A stretch of DNA of 48,268 bases from Thermoleophilaceae bacterium (GTDB taxonomy: Bacteria > Actinomycetota > Thermoleophilia > Solirubrobacterales > JACPNS01), in contig JAEMSX010000015.1 of NCBI GenBank assembly GCA_016462645.1, positions 1 to 48,268 of the forward strand, read 5' to 3'. The notes under the pieces were generated by a model. It did no database searches and had not been told where the DNA came from. It saw nothing but the letters and a program-made list of their open reading frames with translations. Below are positions 1 through 7,853 of the stretch, piece after piece. How positions within the stretch are numbered: the first letter of the stretch is position 1; every line of letters begins with the position of its first letter. Both the position numbers and the translations under genes were made by a program.

Positions 1-52
<52 letters not shown>

Positions 53-55
53 CTG

Positions 56-364
56 ATGGTTTCGCGCACAAACCCCTCGACCCGAATGGGTCGTCTCTCG
101 ACTCAACTGCTCGGCGCGACGCTGATCGTCTTCGCGGCGGTTGTCATCGTCGCGGCGCTGCCCGGCGGTGATGATTTCGTCGATTCATCGACGCTCTACA
201 GGACTGTCGCGTCGCTCGCGTTCACGACCACCGGAGCGGGGGCGTTGGTGACGTCCGCAATCGCCATCACACGCGATGGCGAGCGGTCGGTGTTCACCTG
301 GCTGGCACTCCTGCTCGGAATGCTCGCGATGGCGTTCGTGCTCGGCGACGCGATCAGTAGCTGA
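56..364 (+). CDS. small membrane protein, unknown function
   Basis: This is a 102-residue hydrophobic protein that I do not recognise. Three likely membrane segments are visible at about residues 17-35, 47-70 and 80-98, with a short charged stretch (TRDGERS) between the second and third. It starts only 3 nt after the tRNA, so it may be co-transcribed with it. An alternative ATG exists at 86 (MGRLSTQLLG), which would begin just before the first membrane segment and is equally plausible. Its 3' end overlaps the end of the convergent DsrE-like gene by 11 bp. Confidence 0.6.
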   Translation: MVSRTNPSTRMGRLSTQLLGATLIVFAAVVIVAALPGGDDFVDSSTLYRTVASLAFTTTGAGALVTSAIAITRDGERSVFTWLALLLGMLAMAFVLGDAISS

Positions 365-779
365 AGACAGTGGCGTCGCGGTCGCCGATCCACTTCATCA
401 TCTGAGCCGTGCCGGCGGGGACCGCAGGTTCGACCAGCGATTCCGGATCGATATGACGCGCCCGCAGGCACATCGGGCAGACGTAGATCTCGATGCCCGC
501 TCGCACGAGCTGGCGGAACAACTTGTCGAGCGACGGGCAGCCCTCGCAGGGGACCTGGCCTTCAAGCCCGCCCGGCAACATCAGCAGGACGGCCTCGAGC
601 GACACGAACAGCAGCGTGCGCTTGTTGCTGGCGAGCGCGGACTCGGCCGCGAACATCGCGAGCATGACGCGTTCTGGATTCTCGGCGTCACCGGTCGCAA
701 GGTTGATGACAACGGGGTGGCGCTCGTCGGAGGGGACTTCGTGCTGGACGGTGCAGGCTGTTGCAGTCGCTGTGCTCAT
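354..779 (-). CDS. DsrE/DsrF-like family protein
   Basis: The 141-residue product looks like the DsrE/DsrF sulfurtransferase-like fold: an N-terminal strand with VVINLATGDAENPERVMLAMFAAESAL, a hydrophobic LLFVSLEAVLLMLPGG stretch, and a C-terminal IEIYVCPMCLRARHI segment carrying two cysteines, the position where DsrE-like proteins carry a reactive cysteine. Members move sulfur or act as small peroxiredoxin-like accessory proteins; the exact role here is unknown. I chose the ATG at 779 because the longer frame runs through an upstream promoter-like region; a TAATGT hexamer ends 7 nt before it, as expected for a leaderless mRNA. An inverted repeat (795-810) lies in the promoter spacer. Confidence 0.75.
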   Translation of the reverse strand: MSTATATACTVQHEVPSDERHPVVINLATGDAENPERVMLAMFAAESALASNKRTLLFVSLEAVLLMLPGGLEGQVPCEGCPSLDKLFRQLVRAGIEIYVCPMCLRARHIDPESLVEPAVPAGTAQMMKWIGDRDATVFSY

Positions 780-794
780 GCCACATACATTAGC

Positions 795-811
795 ACAACT
801 ATACAGTTGTA
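795..811. promoter_or_regulatory. candidate operator of the DsrE-like gene
   Basis: ACAACT-ATAC-AGTTGT (795-810) is a perfect 6-bp inverted repeat, and it overlaps TACAGTTGTA (802-811), which matches the TACANNTGTA form bound by CopY/BlaI-type repressors. It lies just upstream of a TAATGT -10-like element of the minus-strand gene. The binding protein is not identified; no BlaI/CopY gene is in the window. Confidence 0.4.
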
Positions 812-933
812 CAGTAGCCCCACGCGTTACTGACGCAGAGCTGACTCGCCCTAGGTAGTTTTGCGGTGGAGCGCCGATCAGTCGCTTGTCACATTGCGGC
901 GGATCTCCCTCGGCGGCACGTACGGATTGCCGG

Positions 934-980
934 CTCCGCGGTTCCAGCGGAGGGCGCGTGATCATGGGGAGACGCGCCCT
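934..980 (+). other. two overlapping stem-loops upstream of the ABC exporter
   Basis: CTCCGC (934-939) pairs with GCGGAG (947-952), and AGGGCGCGT (951-959) pairs perfectly with ACGCGCCCT (972-980). The two stems share bases 951-952, so they compete at the junction. The region between the DsrE-like gene and the exporter (780-1045) otherwise holds only promoter-like elements and no convincing gene. Purpose unknown. Confidence 0.35.
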
Positions 981-1045
981 TCGCAATATTCCTGGCCCGC
1001 GCGGCTCCCCGCGCACCGTTCGCGCGTCGCTACGGTCACCACCCG

Positions 1046-1819
1046 ATGACCGCCAATGCACTCCAGATCACCGACCTCAGAAAGAGCTACGACACCGGCG
1101 TCGAGGCGCTGAAGGGCGTCTCGCTCGAGATCAAACCCGGCGAATTCTTCGGGCTGCTCGGCCCCAACGGCGCCGGCAAGTCCACGCTGATCCACTGCAG
1201 CACCGGCCTCGCGCAGCCGACTTCGGGACAGATCGAGATCTTCGGTCACGACGCGATCGATCACTACAAAGAGGCGCGCATGGCAGTCGGGCTTGCGCCG
1301 CAGGATCTGAACCTCGACTGGTTCCTGACGCTCGAGGAGTCGCTCGACTACCACGGCGGCTACTTCGGGATGCCCAAGAAGGAGCGCAAGGAACGTACGG
1401 CCGAACTGCTTGAAACCTTCTCGCTGAGCGAGAAGCGCCACGAGCGCACGCGCACGCTCTCCGGCGGAATGAAGCGCCGCCTGATCCTCGCCCGCGCGCT
1501 GATGCATCGCCCGCCGCTGCTGATCCTCGACGAGCCGACCGCCGGCGTGGACGTGGAACTGCGCCTGGAGCTCTGGCACTACTGCCAGAAGATCAACGAG
1601 GAGGGCACGACGATCCTGCTCACGACCCACTACCTCGAAGAGGCCGAGCAGCTCTGCAGCCGGATCGCATTCATCAACGAAGGTGAGATCGTCGCGAGCG
1701 GCACCAACGCCGAGGTCGCCGAGCGCTTCGGGACATCCTCGCTTGAGGATGCCTACCTCGAGCTCGTCGGTCGCAAGGAGCTCTCGCGCGCCAAGGTGGA
1801 ATCCGAGGACGAGCTTTGA
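1046..1819 (+). CDS. ABC transporter ATP-binding protein (YadG-like)
   Basis: This 257-residue nucleotide-binding subunit would power an ABC-2 exporter in the cytoplasmic membrane. Walker A is GPNGAGKS (about residues 39-46), the signature is LSGGMKRRL (about 138-146), Walker B is LLILDEPTAGVD (about 158-169) and the H-loop is TTHYLEEAE. The phrase SGGMKRRL...DEPTAGVD and the partner's sequence are those of the YadG/YadH pair. The substrate is unknown. TACGGT (1031-1036) ends 9 nt before the ATG, with no Shine-Dalgarno sequence, so the mRNA may be leaderless. The stop overlaps the TTG start of the permease gene. Confidence 0.9.
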   Translation: MTANALQITDLRKSYDTGVEALKGVSLEIKPGEFFGLLGPNGAGKSTLIHCSTGLAQPTSGQIEIFGHDAIDHYKEARMAVGLAPQDLNLDWFLTLEESLDYHGGYFGMPKKERKERTAELLETFSLSEKRHERTRTLSGGMKRRLILARALMHRPPLLILDEPTAGVDVELRLELWHYCQKINEEGTTILLTTHYLEEAEQLCSRIAFINEGEIVASGTNAEVAERFGTSSLEDAYLELVGRKELSRAKVESEDEL

Positions 1820-2583
1820 GTCCCGATCAGATTCGCTTTCTCTCGCTTGTGCGGCGCGAGGTCAACCGCTTCATGAAGATCAAGCGCCAGACGCTCGGCG
1901 CGCCGCTGCTGGAGACGTTCCTCTACATCTCGGTCTTCGGCGCCGCGCTCGGCTCGCGCATCGACAAGCTGCACGGGGTGGATTACGTCGTGTACATCAT
2001 CCCCGGCCTGATCATGATGGCCTGGGTCACGAACGCCTTCGCCAACAGCTCCTCATCGCTGATGCAGCAGAAGTTCCAGCGCTCGATCGACGACCAGCTC
2101 TCCTCGCCCGCTTCGCCGATGGAGCTCCTGCTCGGCTTCTCGCTCGGCGGCTTCCTGCGCGGCGGAATCGTCGCGATCGTCACGTTCATCGTCTCGTCGC
2201 TGCTGGTCGATCTGCCGGTCCGCCACCCGGGGCTGCTGATCGTGACGTTCATCCTGATCGGATTCTTCTTCTCGCAGCTCGGCGTACTGATCGGTCTGCG
2301 CGCTGAGCAGTTCGACGACGTCGCCTTCGCGCAGACCTTCATCCTCCAGCCGCTGATCTTCCTGGGCGGCATCTTCTACTCGATCACGCTGCTCCCGGAA
2401 CCGTTCCGAACGCTCTCGCAGTTAAACCCGATCTACTACATGATCAGCCTGGTGCGGTACGGGTTCCTCGGGTTCTCGTCGACGAACATCGCGCTGTCGT
2501 TCTTGTTCCTGACGATCGTGACCGGTGTGCTGTTTGCCTTCAACTACCGGTTGTTCAAGCGCGGCTACAAGCTGCGGGCCTGA
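1816..2583 (+). CDS. ABC-2 type permease (YadH-like)
   Basis: The 255-residue product is a six-helix ABC-2 permease that pairs with the preceding ATPase. Typical features are the amphipathic N-terminal VRREVNRFMKI stretch, the conserved loop FQRSIDDQLSSPASPMELLLG before the third membrane helix, and the C-terminal QPLIFLGGIFYSITLLP and LNPIYYMISLVRYGFLG motifs. The TTG start at 1816 overlaps the ATPase stop (TTGA), which implies translational coupling. The gene ends 7 bp from the convergent CoA-binding protein gene. The exported substrate cannot be read from the sequence. Confidence 0.88.
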   Translation: MSPDQIRFLSLVRREVNRFMKIKRQTLGAPLLETFLYISVFGAALGSRIDKLHGVDYVVYIIPGLIMMAWVTNAFANSSSSLMQQKFQRSIDDQLSSPASPMELLLGFSLGGFLRGGIVAIVTFIVSSLLVDLPVRHPGLLIVTFILIGFFFSQLGVLIGLRAEQFDDVAFAQTFILQPLIFLGGIFYSITLLPEPFRTLSQLNPIYYMISLVRYGFLGFSSTNIALSFLFLTIVTGVLFAFNYRLFKRGYKLRA

Positions 2584-2590
2584 GCGCGGC

Positions 2591-3067
2591 TCAAACCTGT
2601 CGCGGCACGTTCCCGGTCAGCTTCAGGCACGCGCACATGATCTTGTGACCGGTGTCCGCGGTGGCGCCGAACATGCACGGGCAGCCTCCGTCGATCACGT
2701 GGATCCCGTGCTCGCGCCCGTACTCCGCGGCCGAAGTGGACACACTGCCCGGACCAGGCCCGCGGTGCATCCAGACGTGATCGATCCCGAGCTCAGCGCA
2801 CTCCTGGATCGTCGCGTCGGCGCGTTCGGGAGCGGTGGCGATGACCACCGCCTCGACGCCACCCGGGATTGACCGCAGGTCGGGATAGCTGACGGCCCCC
2901 TCGACCTCATCGGCATTCGGATTCACCGGAAAGACCTCGTAGCCACGCTCGCGCATACGGTTGAAGACGAAGTTCGCCCCATGATCCTTCGCATCCCGCG
3001 AAACGCCCGTCACGGCGATTCGTCGGTGGGCGAGAAACTCATCCGCCGCCGCTTTGATCTTCTCCAT
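2591..3067 (-). CDS. CoA-binding domain protein
   Basis: The 158-residue product is a single Rossmann-type CoA-binding domain (YccU-like). It has the N-terminal RRIAVTGVSRDAKDHGANFV motif, VFPVNPNADEVEG, the VEAVVIATAPERA strand-turn and a C-terminal CPCMF cysteine pair followed by HKIMCACLKLTG. Such stand-alone domains bind CoA or nucleotides; the physiological role is not known. A strong Shine-Dalgarno sequence, GGAGGTGA, lies 6 nt before the ATG, unlike most genes nearby. It is monocistronic as far as can be seen. Confidence 0.85.
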   Translation of the reverse strand: MEKIKAAADEFLAHRRIAVTGVSRDAKDHGANFVFNRMRERGYEVFPVNPNADEVEGAVSYPDLRSIPGGVEAVVIATAPERADATIQECAELGIDHVWMHRGPGPGSVSTSAAEYGREHGIHVIDGGCPCMFGATADTGHKIMCACLKLTGNVPRQV

Positions 3068-3211
3068 TTCCGGTCACCTCCGAGAACTCGTCCTGCTGGC
3101 CACGGCGCCCGTGTCTGCGTCCAGACCCCCGCGCGCCCGAACCCTGATATTCGCACTCGGTGGCGCGATATGACGCTCGACCCCGTTGACCCGTGCCCTG
3201 CGCCGGGCCGA

Positions 3212-3859
3212 TCAGACGAGCCGAAGCACGCCGCGCACGAGCAGCACGATGCCGATGATCGCGACCAGCGTGATCGTCGCTGCATGCCCCCTGCGCTGAA
3301 TGAAGTCGCCGAAGGCGTTCAACCCACGCAGCGCCGGCCCCGGCGCGATCGCGGTCAGAGCGAGCGGCAGCCAGACCGGGATGGACGCCAGCACAACCAG
3401 GATCACGGCGACGATCACGCGTTCGGCAAAGTCAACGTGGCTTGCCGCGATCTCCTTTGATGCCGGGATGATCAGCGCGAGCGTGGTGAAATTCGTCGCC
3501 ATCGACACAGTGCCGAAGATGTACGCGGCGCGCGCGTTCAGCTCCCCGCGTGGGGACTTCTCGGTCTTCGGCTTCGGCCTGCGCACCCGCAGGAAGGCCG
3601 CCAGCCCGAGCAGCGCGACCCCGATCACGACGTCGAGCGTCGCGCTCAGATGCGGCGTCTTGGGCAGTTCGATCGCACGACCGAAGAGCACCAGCGCACA
3701 GACGAACGCGAAGAGCGCGATCATCGCCCCGGCGGCGAAGAACCGTGCGATGCGTGTTCCGTTGGGTCCCGCGAGCACGACCGTCTGCTCGGTCAGCAAC
3801 ACCGGGCTGATCGCACCGGCGAGGCCGAGCGGGACTACGAACGCAAGAAGTTGGAGCAC
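3212..3859 (-). CDS. GAP/Sap-family integral membrane protein
   Basis: The 215-residue product has about six membrane segments and the N-terminal LGLAGAISPVLLTEQTVVLAGPNGT motif typical of the GAP (Sap, sulfolipid-1-addressing) family. In mycobacteria, relatives help move glycolipids across the membrane; they share a LysE-like fold. A polar loop (RVRRPKPKTEKSPRGELN) separates the two halves. The start is GTG, with TAGGCT ending 7 nt upstream; that hexamer overlaps the stop codon of the upstream secreted-protein gene. The pair is therefore close enough for co-transcription but may have its own leaderless promoter. Confidence 0.75.
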   Translation of the reverse strand: MLQLLAFVVPLGLAGAISPVLLTEQTVVLAGPNGTRIARFFAAGAMIALFAFVCALVLFGRAIELPKTPHLSATLDVVIGVALLGLAAFLRVRRPKPKTEKSPRGELNARAAYIFGTVSMATNFTTLALIIPASKEIAASHVDFAERVIVAVILVVLASIPVWLPLALTAIAPGPALRGLNAFGDFIQRRGHAATITLVAIIGIVLLVRGVLRLV

Positions 3860-3869
3860 CGCGTGCAGC

Positions 3870-5360
3870 CTAGGGCTGCGCGCGACTGACCGTCACCTTT
3901 CCGCTCCATGTGCTCGTCTGAGTGCATGGCGATTCGTAGCCACCGACCAGATCGGAGCAGTCGGGCGCGAGGATCGTCGTCGGGGCGACGGTGAAGGTCA
4001 GCGGGCCGGCACTGAGGTCCGCGACCGGGAACTCAACCACCGCCTGGTTTGCCGGTGCGTGACCCCAGGTGGTGAAGCTCGCATACGGCGGGCCGGGGAG
4101 TCCGCTGCAGGTCGTGTTCCCGATATCGCCCTGAGCGTGGAAGTACGGATTGATCGTCAGTTTTGCGTTTCCGCCGAAGCGGGCCAGAGTCGTCGTCGCA
4201 AACTCTCCGCTGTAGCTCTTCAGCGGTGCGGAGCAGTGATAAGAACCCGGTCCGGCGACGCCGAAGCGACCGTCGGTCGTCCAGCTCCCCTCCATCTGGC
4301 TGACCGAGGCGAACGTCATCGTGCCGTCATCCAGGCTGAGTGAGACGTTGCGGTAGGTGATCGACCAGTTGTAGTTGGCGCTCACGTGGTCCTCGTTGTC
4401 ACCATCGCTCGAGACCTCATCGCGCTTGTATGAGCCACTCCCGGTGAACGTGACGTCCACCTTGCTGCCGCAGATCTTCTCCAGCAGGCTGTTTGCCGCG
4501 GCGTCGATCACATCGATGAAGTCCGCGACCGCACCCTCCGCGATCGACGAGGAGAGCACCTCACCGGTCGCGAGATCCACGAACGAGAGCTGCACCGTGA
4601 GTCGACCGTTTTCGGCGATACCGGTGCCGCGCACCATCTGGCGCTCCTTCCACCAGCGGCCCTTCTTGATCTTGGTGGCCTGGTCGAACCGCGGGTCGTC
4701 GCCGTGGTCGATCTCCTGCTTCAGCTCGGCGCGACGCGCGATCTCGACGAAGCGCAGCTTCGGGTTGTCATTGGGGCAGCCCTTGGTCAGCGGGGTCAGC
4801 AGCACGGAGTCGATCGAGAGTCCGTCGGGGTAGCCATCGAGTCCACGGATCCTGATCGCGGGATCGACGCCCGCGACAATCTTGTCGGCCGTCTCGGAGG
4901 CCGGGGCGAAGTAGCTCGCCGGGATGTCGGCGCTGACGCGGGCCTTCTTTGACGCCTTCTTCTTGGCCTTCTTCAGCGGCTTGGCGCGCAGCTTCTTCTT
5001 CGTCTTCCTGCCGGCCTTCACCACCGCGATGCCGCTCGTGCCCTCGACGGCCTTTCCCGGGAAGTCGATCGAGCGGACCGCCACGACGTAGGCGCCGGGT
5101 GCGAGCTTCAGTTTCACATTCGCGCGCTTGGAGGCGTCGGCCTGCACCAGCGCGCCGCTGCGCAGATCGATCACGCGCACCGTGATCGAGCGCTTGGCCT
5201 TCTTGGGCTTTGCCGGAACGCCCGAGACGCTCACGTTGAGCGTGCCGGTGCTCGCGGCACCCGCCTGATCGACGGCGATCACGAAGGCGGCAAGAACGAT
5301 GATTGCCAGCGCGGCAGCGGCGCGGCGCGCGAGAGTGAGGGAGAGCGGTGAGAAGTTCAT
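3870..5360 (-). CDS. secreted Lys-rich protein, unknown function
   Basis: The 496-residue protein begins with a clear signal peptide (arginine-containing n-region, then AAAALAIIVLAAFVIAVDQAGAA). Next is a short beta-rich segment resembling a carboxypeptidase-regulatory/Ig-like unit (LNVSVSGVPAKPKKAKRSITVRVIDL), then a strongly basic linker at about residues 115-140 (KTKKKLRAKPLKKAKKKASKKA). The large C-terminal part is beta-rich with several cysteines (KICGSK, SYHCSAPLK, NTTCSG, APDCSDL, SPCTQT). I do not recognise its family. I chose ATG 5360 over the longer frame because it places the signal peptide at the N terminus and has TAAATT 7 nt upstream. Confidence 0.7.
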   Translation of the reverse strand: MNFSPLSLTLARRAAAALAIIVLAAFVIAVDQAGAASTGTLNVSVSGVPAKPKKAKRSITVRVIDLRSGALVQADASKRANVKLKLAPGAYVVAVRSIDFPGKAVEGTSGIAVVKAGRKTKKKLRAKPLKKAKKKASKKARVSADIPASYFAPASETADKIVAGVDPAIRIRGLDGYPDGLSIDSVLLTPLTKGCPNDNPKLRFVEIARRAELKQEIDHGDDPRFDQATKIKKGRWWKERQMVRGTGIAENGRLTVQLSFVDLATGEVLSSSIAEGAVADFIDVIDAAANSLLEKICGSKVDVTFTGSGSYKRDEVSSDGDNEDHVSANYNWSITYRNVSLSLDDGTMTFASVSQMEGSWTTDGRFGVAGPGSYHCSAPLKSYSGEFATTTLARFGGNAKLTINPYFHAQGDIGNTTCSGLPGPPYASFTTWGHAPANQAVVEFPVADLSAGPLTFTVAPTTILAPDCSDLVGGYESPCTQTSTWSGKVTVSRAQP

Positions 5361-5395
5361 GGAGCGTAATTTAGGGTCGCAGAGCCCCCGGGTCA

Positions 5396-5412
5396 TAGGG
5401 GTTGAACCCCTA
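5396..5412. promoter_or_regulatory. 17-bp palindrome between divergent genes
   Basis: TAGGGGTT-G-AACCCCTA is an inverted repeat with perfect 8-bp arms and a single central base. It sits midway between the divergent starts at 5360 (secreted protein) and 5445 (aldehyde dehydrogenase), overlapping where -35 elements for the 5445 gene would fall. It is most likely a repressor operator; the regulator is unknown. Confidence 0.5.
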
Positions 5413-5444
5413 AATCACCCCCCAAAACAAGTAGCGTTGCCGCC

Positions 5445-6914
5445 ATGGAGACACGCATGTTGATCGCTGGGGAGTTGCTCGCCGGAAACGGCCCGGCACT
5501 CCCGGTGGAGAACCCGTTCAGTGAGCAGGAGCTGGCGTCGGTCACGACCGCTGGCGAGGATCAGATTTCGGCTGCGATTGCGGCCGCGCGCGCGGCAAGC
5601 ACCGCCTGGGGACGCAAGCCCGCCGGCGAGCGCGGCGAGCTCCTGAAGGAAGTCGCCGCAGGCCTGCGCGAGCGCACCGACGAACTCGCGGAGCTGATGA
5701 CGCTCGAGGGCGGCAAGCCACTCGTCGAGAATCGCGACGAAGTCGGCTGGACGGCTGCGGCATTCGACTACTACGCGGAGATCGGGCGATCGAGCGAAGG
5801 CACCGTGATCCCCCCGATCGAGTCGACGCAGTTGGCGCTCGTTCTGAAGGAGCCGCTCGGCGTCGTCGCCTGCATCGTCCCCTGGAACTACCCGCTGCTC
5901 CTGCTGGCCTGGAAGCTCGCTCCGGCGCTCGCCGCCGGAAACGCGATCGTCGCCAAACCGAGCGAGCTCACGCCGCTCTCCACTCTCGCGCTGGCGCCGC
6001 TGTTCGAGAACTTTCCTCCCGGCGTGATGAACATCCTCGCCGGCGCGGGCGATGTCGGTCAGGCGCTGGTCTCTGATGAACGCGTGGACGGCGTCGCGTT
6101 CACCGGCTCGGTCGCGACCGGCATCCGCATCAACGAGATCTGCGCCAGGCGCGTCGCGCGCGTGAACCTCGAGCTCGGGGGCAAAGACCCGTTCATCGTC
6201 TGTTCCGACATCGGCGATGACATCGAGATCGCCGCGCGCGGCGGCGCCTGGGCCGCGTACCTGAACTCCGGCCAGGTCTGCACCAGCGCTGAGCGCTTCT
6301 ACGTGATGGAGGATGTCTACGACGACTTCGTCAACGCCTTCGTCGAACACGCCGGGACGCTCAAACTCGGCGACCCGATGCTCCCCGGAACCGACCTCGG
6401 TCCGATGGCGAACGCGGTCCAGCGCGACAAGGTCGTCGCCCAGCTCGATGAGGCCGTCGAATCCGGCGCCGAGATCCTGCGCGGCGGCGAGGCCGGCGGT
6501 CACCCCACCGGTCACTTCCTGACGCCGGCGGTCGTGACCGGCGCGGCGGCTCAGACTCAACTGCTGAGCGAAGAGACGTTCGGACCCGTTGCACCGATCG
6601 TTCCGGTCAAATCGCTCGACGAGGCAATCGAGCTGGCGAACTCCACCCGCTTCGGTCTGGGCGCGAACGTCTACACGCGGGACCTGCGCACGGCGATGCG
6701 CTGCGTGCGCGAGATCCGCTCGGGCACCGTCTGGATCAACGATCCGCTGACCGACAACGACGCCGGACCGTTCGGCGGTTTCAAGCAGTCAGGCCTCGGG
6801 CGCGAACTCGGGCGCGAAGGTCTTGAAGCGTTCCAGGAGACCAAGCACGCGCACATCGAGAGCGTGATCGAACGCAAGGAGTGGTGGTACCCGTACTCGG
6901 AGTACAGCGGCTAA
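5445..6914 (+). CDS. aldehyde dehydrogenase (NAD(P)+-dependent)
   Basis: The 489-residue product is a full-length ALDH-superfamily enzyme that oxidises an aldehyde to the acid. Visible hallmarks are the substrate-entry/oxyanion Asn in PWNYP (N148), KPSE cofactor contact (about 171-174), FTGS (219-222), the general base in NLELGGKDP (E243), the nucleophile in SGQVCTSAERF (C279) and EETFGPV near residue 378. It is closest in style to betaine-aldehyde/broad aliphatic aldehyde dehydrogenases; the substrate is uncertain. TAGCGT ends 7 nt before the ATG. Its TAA stop interlocks with the TAG stop of the convergent reductase gene (CTAA at 6911-6914). Confidence 0.92.
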   Translation: METRMLIAGELLAGNGPALPVENPFSEQELASVTTAGEDQISAAIAAARAASTAWGRKPAGERGELLKEVAAGLRERTDELAELMTLEGGKPLVENRDEVGWTAAAFDYYAEIGRSSEGTVIPPIESTQLALVLKEPLGVVACIVPWNYPLLLLAWKLAPALAAGNAIVAKPSELTPLSTLALAPLFENFPPGVMNILAGAGDVGQALVSDERVDGVAFTGSVATGIRINEICARRVARVNLELGGKDPFIVCSDIGDDIEIAARGGAWAAYLNSGQVCTSAERFYVMEDVYDDFVNAFVEHAGTLKLGDPMLPGTDLGPMANAVQRDKVVAQLDEAVESGAEILRGGEAGGHPTGHFLTPAVVTGAAAQTQLLSEETFGPVAPIVPVKSLDEAIELANSTRFGLGANVYTRDLRTAMRCVREIRSGTVWINDPLTDNDAGPFGGFKQSGLGRELGREGLEAFQETKHAHIESVIERKEWWYPYSEYSG

Positions 6915-7513
6915 CGCACCCGGTACTTCAGGTGGACGCTGCCATTCTCGAATCGTCGCTCGTCGACCAGGTCCAGCTGAAGCTGCTGGTCGGTCGGAAA
7001 GCCGGGCTTACCCGCGCCGACGGTGACAGGAAAGAGTGTCAAGGAGACCTCGTCGACGAGCCCAGCTGCGAACGCCGCCGACGCGAGTTCCGCGCCGCCG
7101 ATGACGATGTCGGCGCTGGCGGAATCCTTGAACGCGCGCAGCGCTTGCGGATCGAACTCTGAGCGCAGCTCCGTGCGGGCGGTCCAGACATCCTCCAGCG
7201 TCGTCGAATAAACGATCTTGTCCGCCCCGAGCCAGATCTGCTTGAAGTCTGCGGACTGTGGCTGCAACTCGCGAAAGACCTCGGCGTGTTCTTCCGAGAG
7301 ACCCTCCGGCGGCGTTCCGTCCGTGTCCATCGTCTCCCACACCGCCATCGTCTCGTAGAGGCGCCGGCCGTAGATGTGCGTGCCCACGGGGCGCAGCTGA
7401 TCGTTGATGTACTGATGCACCTCGGCCGACGGCATCGAGAAGTCGAAGTTGCCGTCAGCGTCCTCAATGAAGCCGTCGAGCGAGGTCAGTGTCGAGTAGA
7501 TGAGTTTCGCCAT
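6911..7513 (-). CDS. dihydrofolate reductase/RibD C-terminal-family protein
   Basis: The 200-residue product has the RibD C-terminal (DHFR-like) fold: the N-terminal strand KLIYSTLTSLDGFIEDADGNFDF, the GTHIYGRRLYETM motif, KIVYSTTL, and the DIVIGGAELASAAFAAGLVDEV pyridine-nucleotide site. Members are NADPH-dependent reductases; stand-alone actinobacterial copies are usually of unknown substrate, and this one is not likely to be the true folate enzyme. It is convergent with, and shares a 4-bp stop overlap with, the aldehyde dehydrogenase gene. It lies downstream of the DUF1905 gene on the same strand. Confidence 0.85.
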   Translation of the reverse strand: MAKLIYSTLTSLDGFIEDADGNFDFSMPSAEVHQYINDQLRPVGTHIYGRRLYETMAVWETMDTDGTPPEGLSEEHAEVFRELQPQSADFKQIWLGADKIVYSTTLEDVWTARTELRSEFDPQALRAFKDSASADIVIGGAELASAAFAAGLVDEVSLTLFPVTVGAGKPGFPTDQQLQLDLVDERRFENGSVHLKYRVR

Positions 7514-7526
7514 GCCCTTCGCGCGA

Positions 7527-7829
7527 TTAAACCACCGGCGTCAGCTGAAGTGCCAGCTCGTCACCGTCCTCAAGGTCCTCGCTGTCACGAACCGCCGCCT
7601 TCACCGGCAGCAGGTAGGTCTCGCGCTTTCGGTCGAAGAAGATCGACGTCTCCCACTCCGTGTGACCGATCTTTGCACGCACCGGCAGCGACCCGAATGC
7701 CTTCTGCCGGTGTCCGTATGCAGCGCGCAACCCGTCCGCCAGCTCGTCGGGCAACGAGACGAAATGCCACGCGGCGGGTCCATCATGGCGCCAGATCGTC
7801 GCCGTGAACTGATGTGATTCGGTGCTCAT
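7527..7829 (-). CDS. DUF1905 domain protein
   Basis: The 100-residue product matches the DUF1905 pattern: FTATIWRHDGPAAWHFVSLP near the N terminus, then GSLPVRAKIGHTEWETSIF and KRETYLLPVKAAVRDSEDLEDGD. The family forms a small beta-barrel of unknown function, often fused to a YdeI-type domain. The open frame extends far upstream, but that part is antisense to the HhH-GPD and methyltransferase genes, so I placed the start at the ATG at 7829. It lies 13 bp upstream of the RibD-like gene on the same strand and divergent from the HhH-GPD gene. Confidence 0.8.
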   Translation of the reverse strand: MSTESHQFTATIWRHDGPAAWHFVSLPDELADGLRAAYGHRQKAFGSLPVRAKIGHTEWETSIFFDRKRETYLLPVKAAVRDSEDLEDGDELALQLTPVV

Positions 7830-7853
7830 AGGTGTCCGCTGTACCGTAGAACG

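Noticed and set aside
5415-6560. Open frame of 381 codons antisense to the aldehyde dehydrogenase
   Set aside because: The plus strand encodes a complete ALDH with all catalytic residues; the antisense frame has no recognisable motif.
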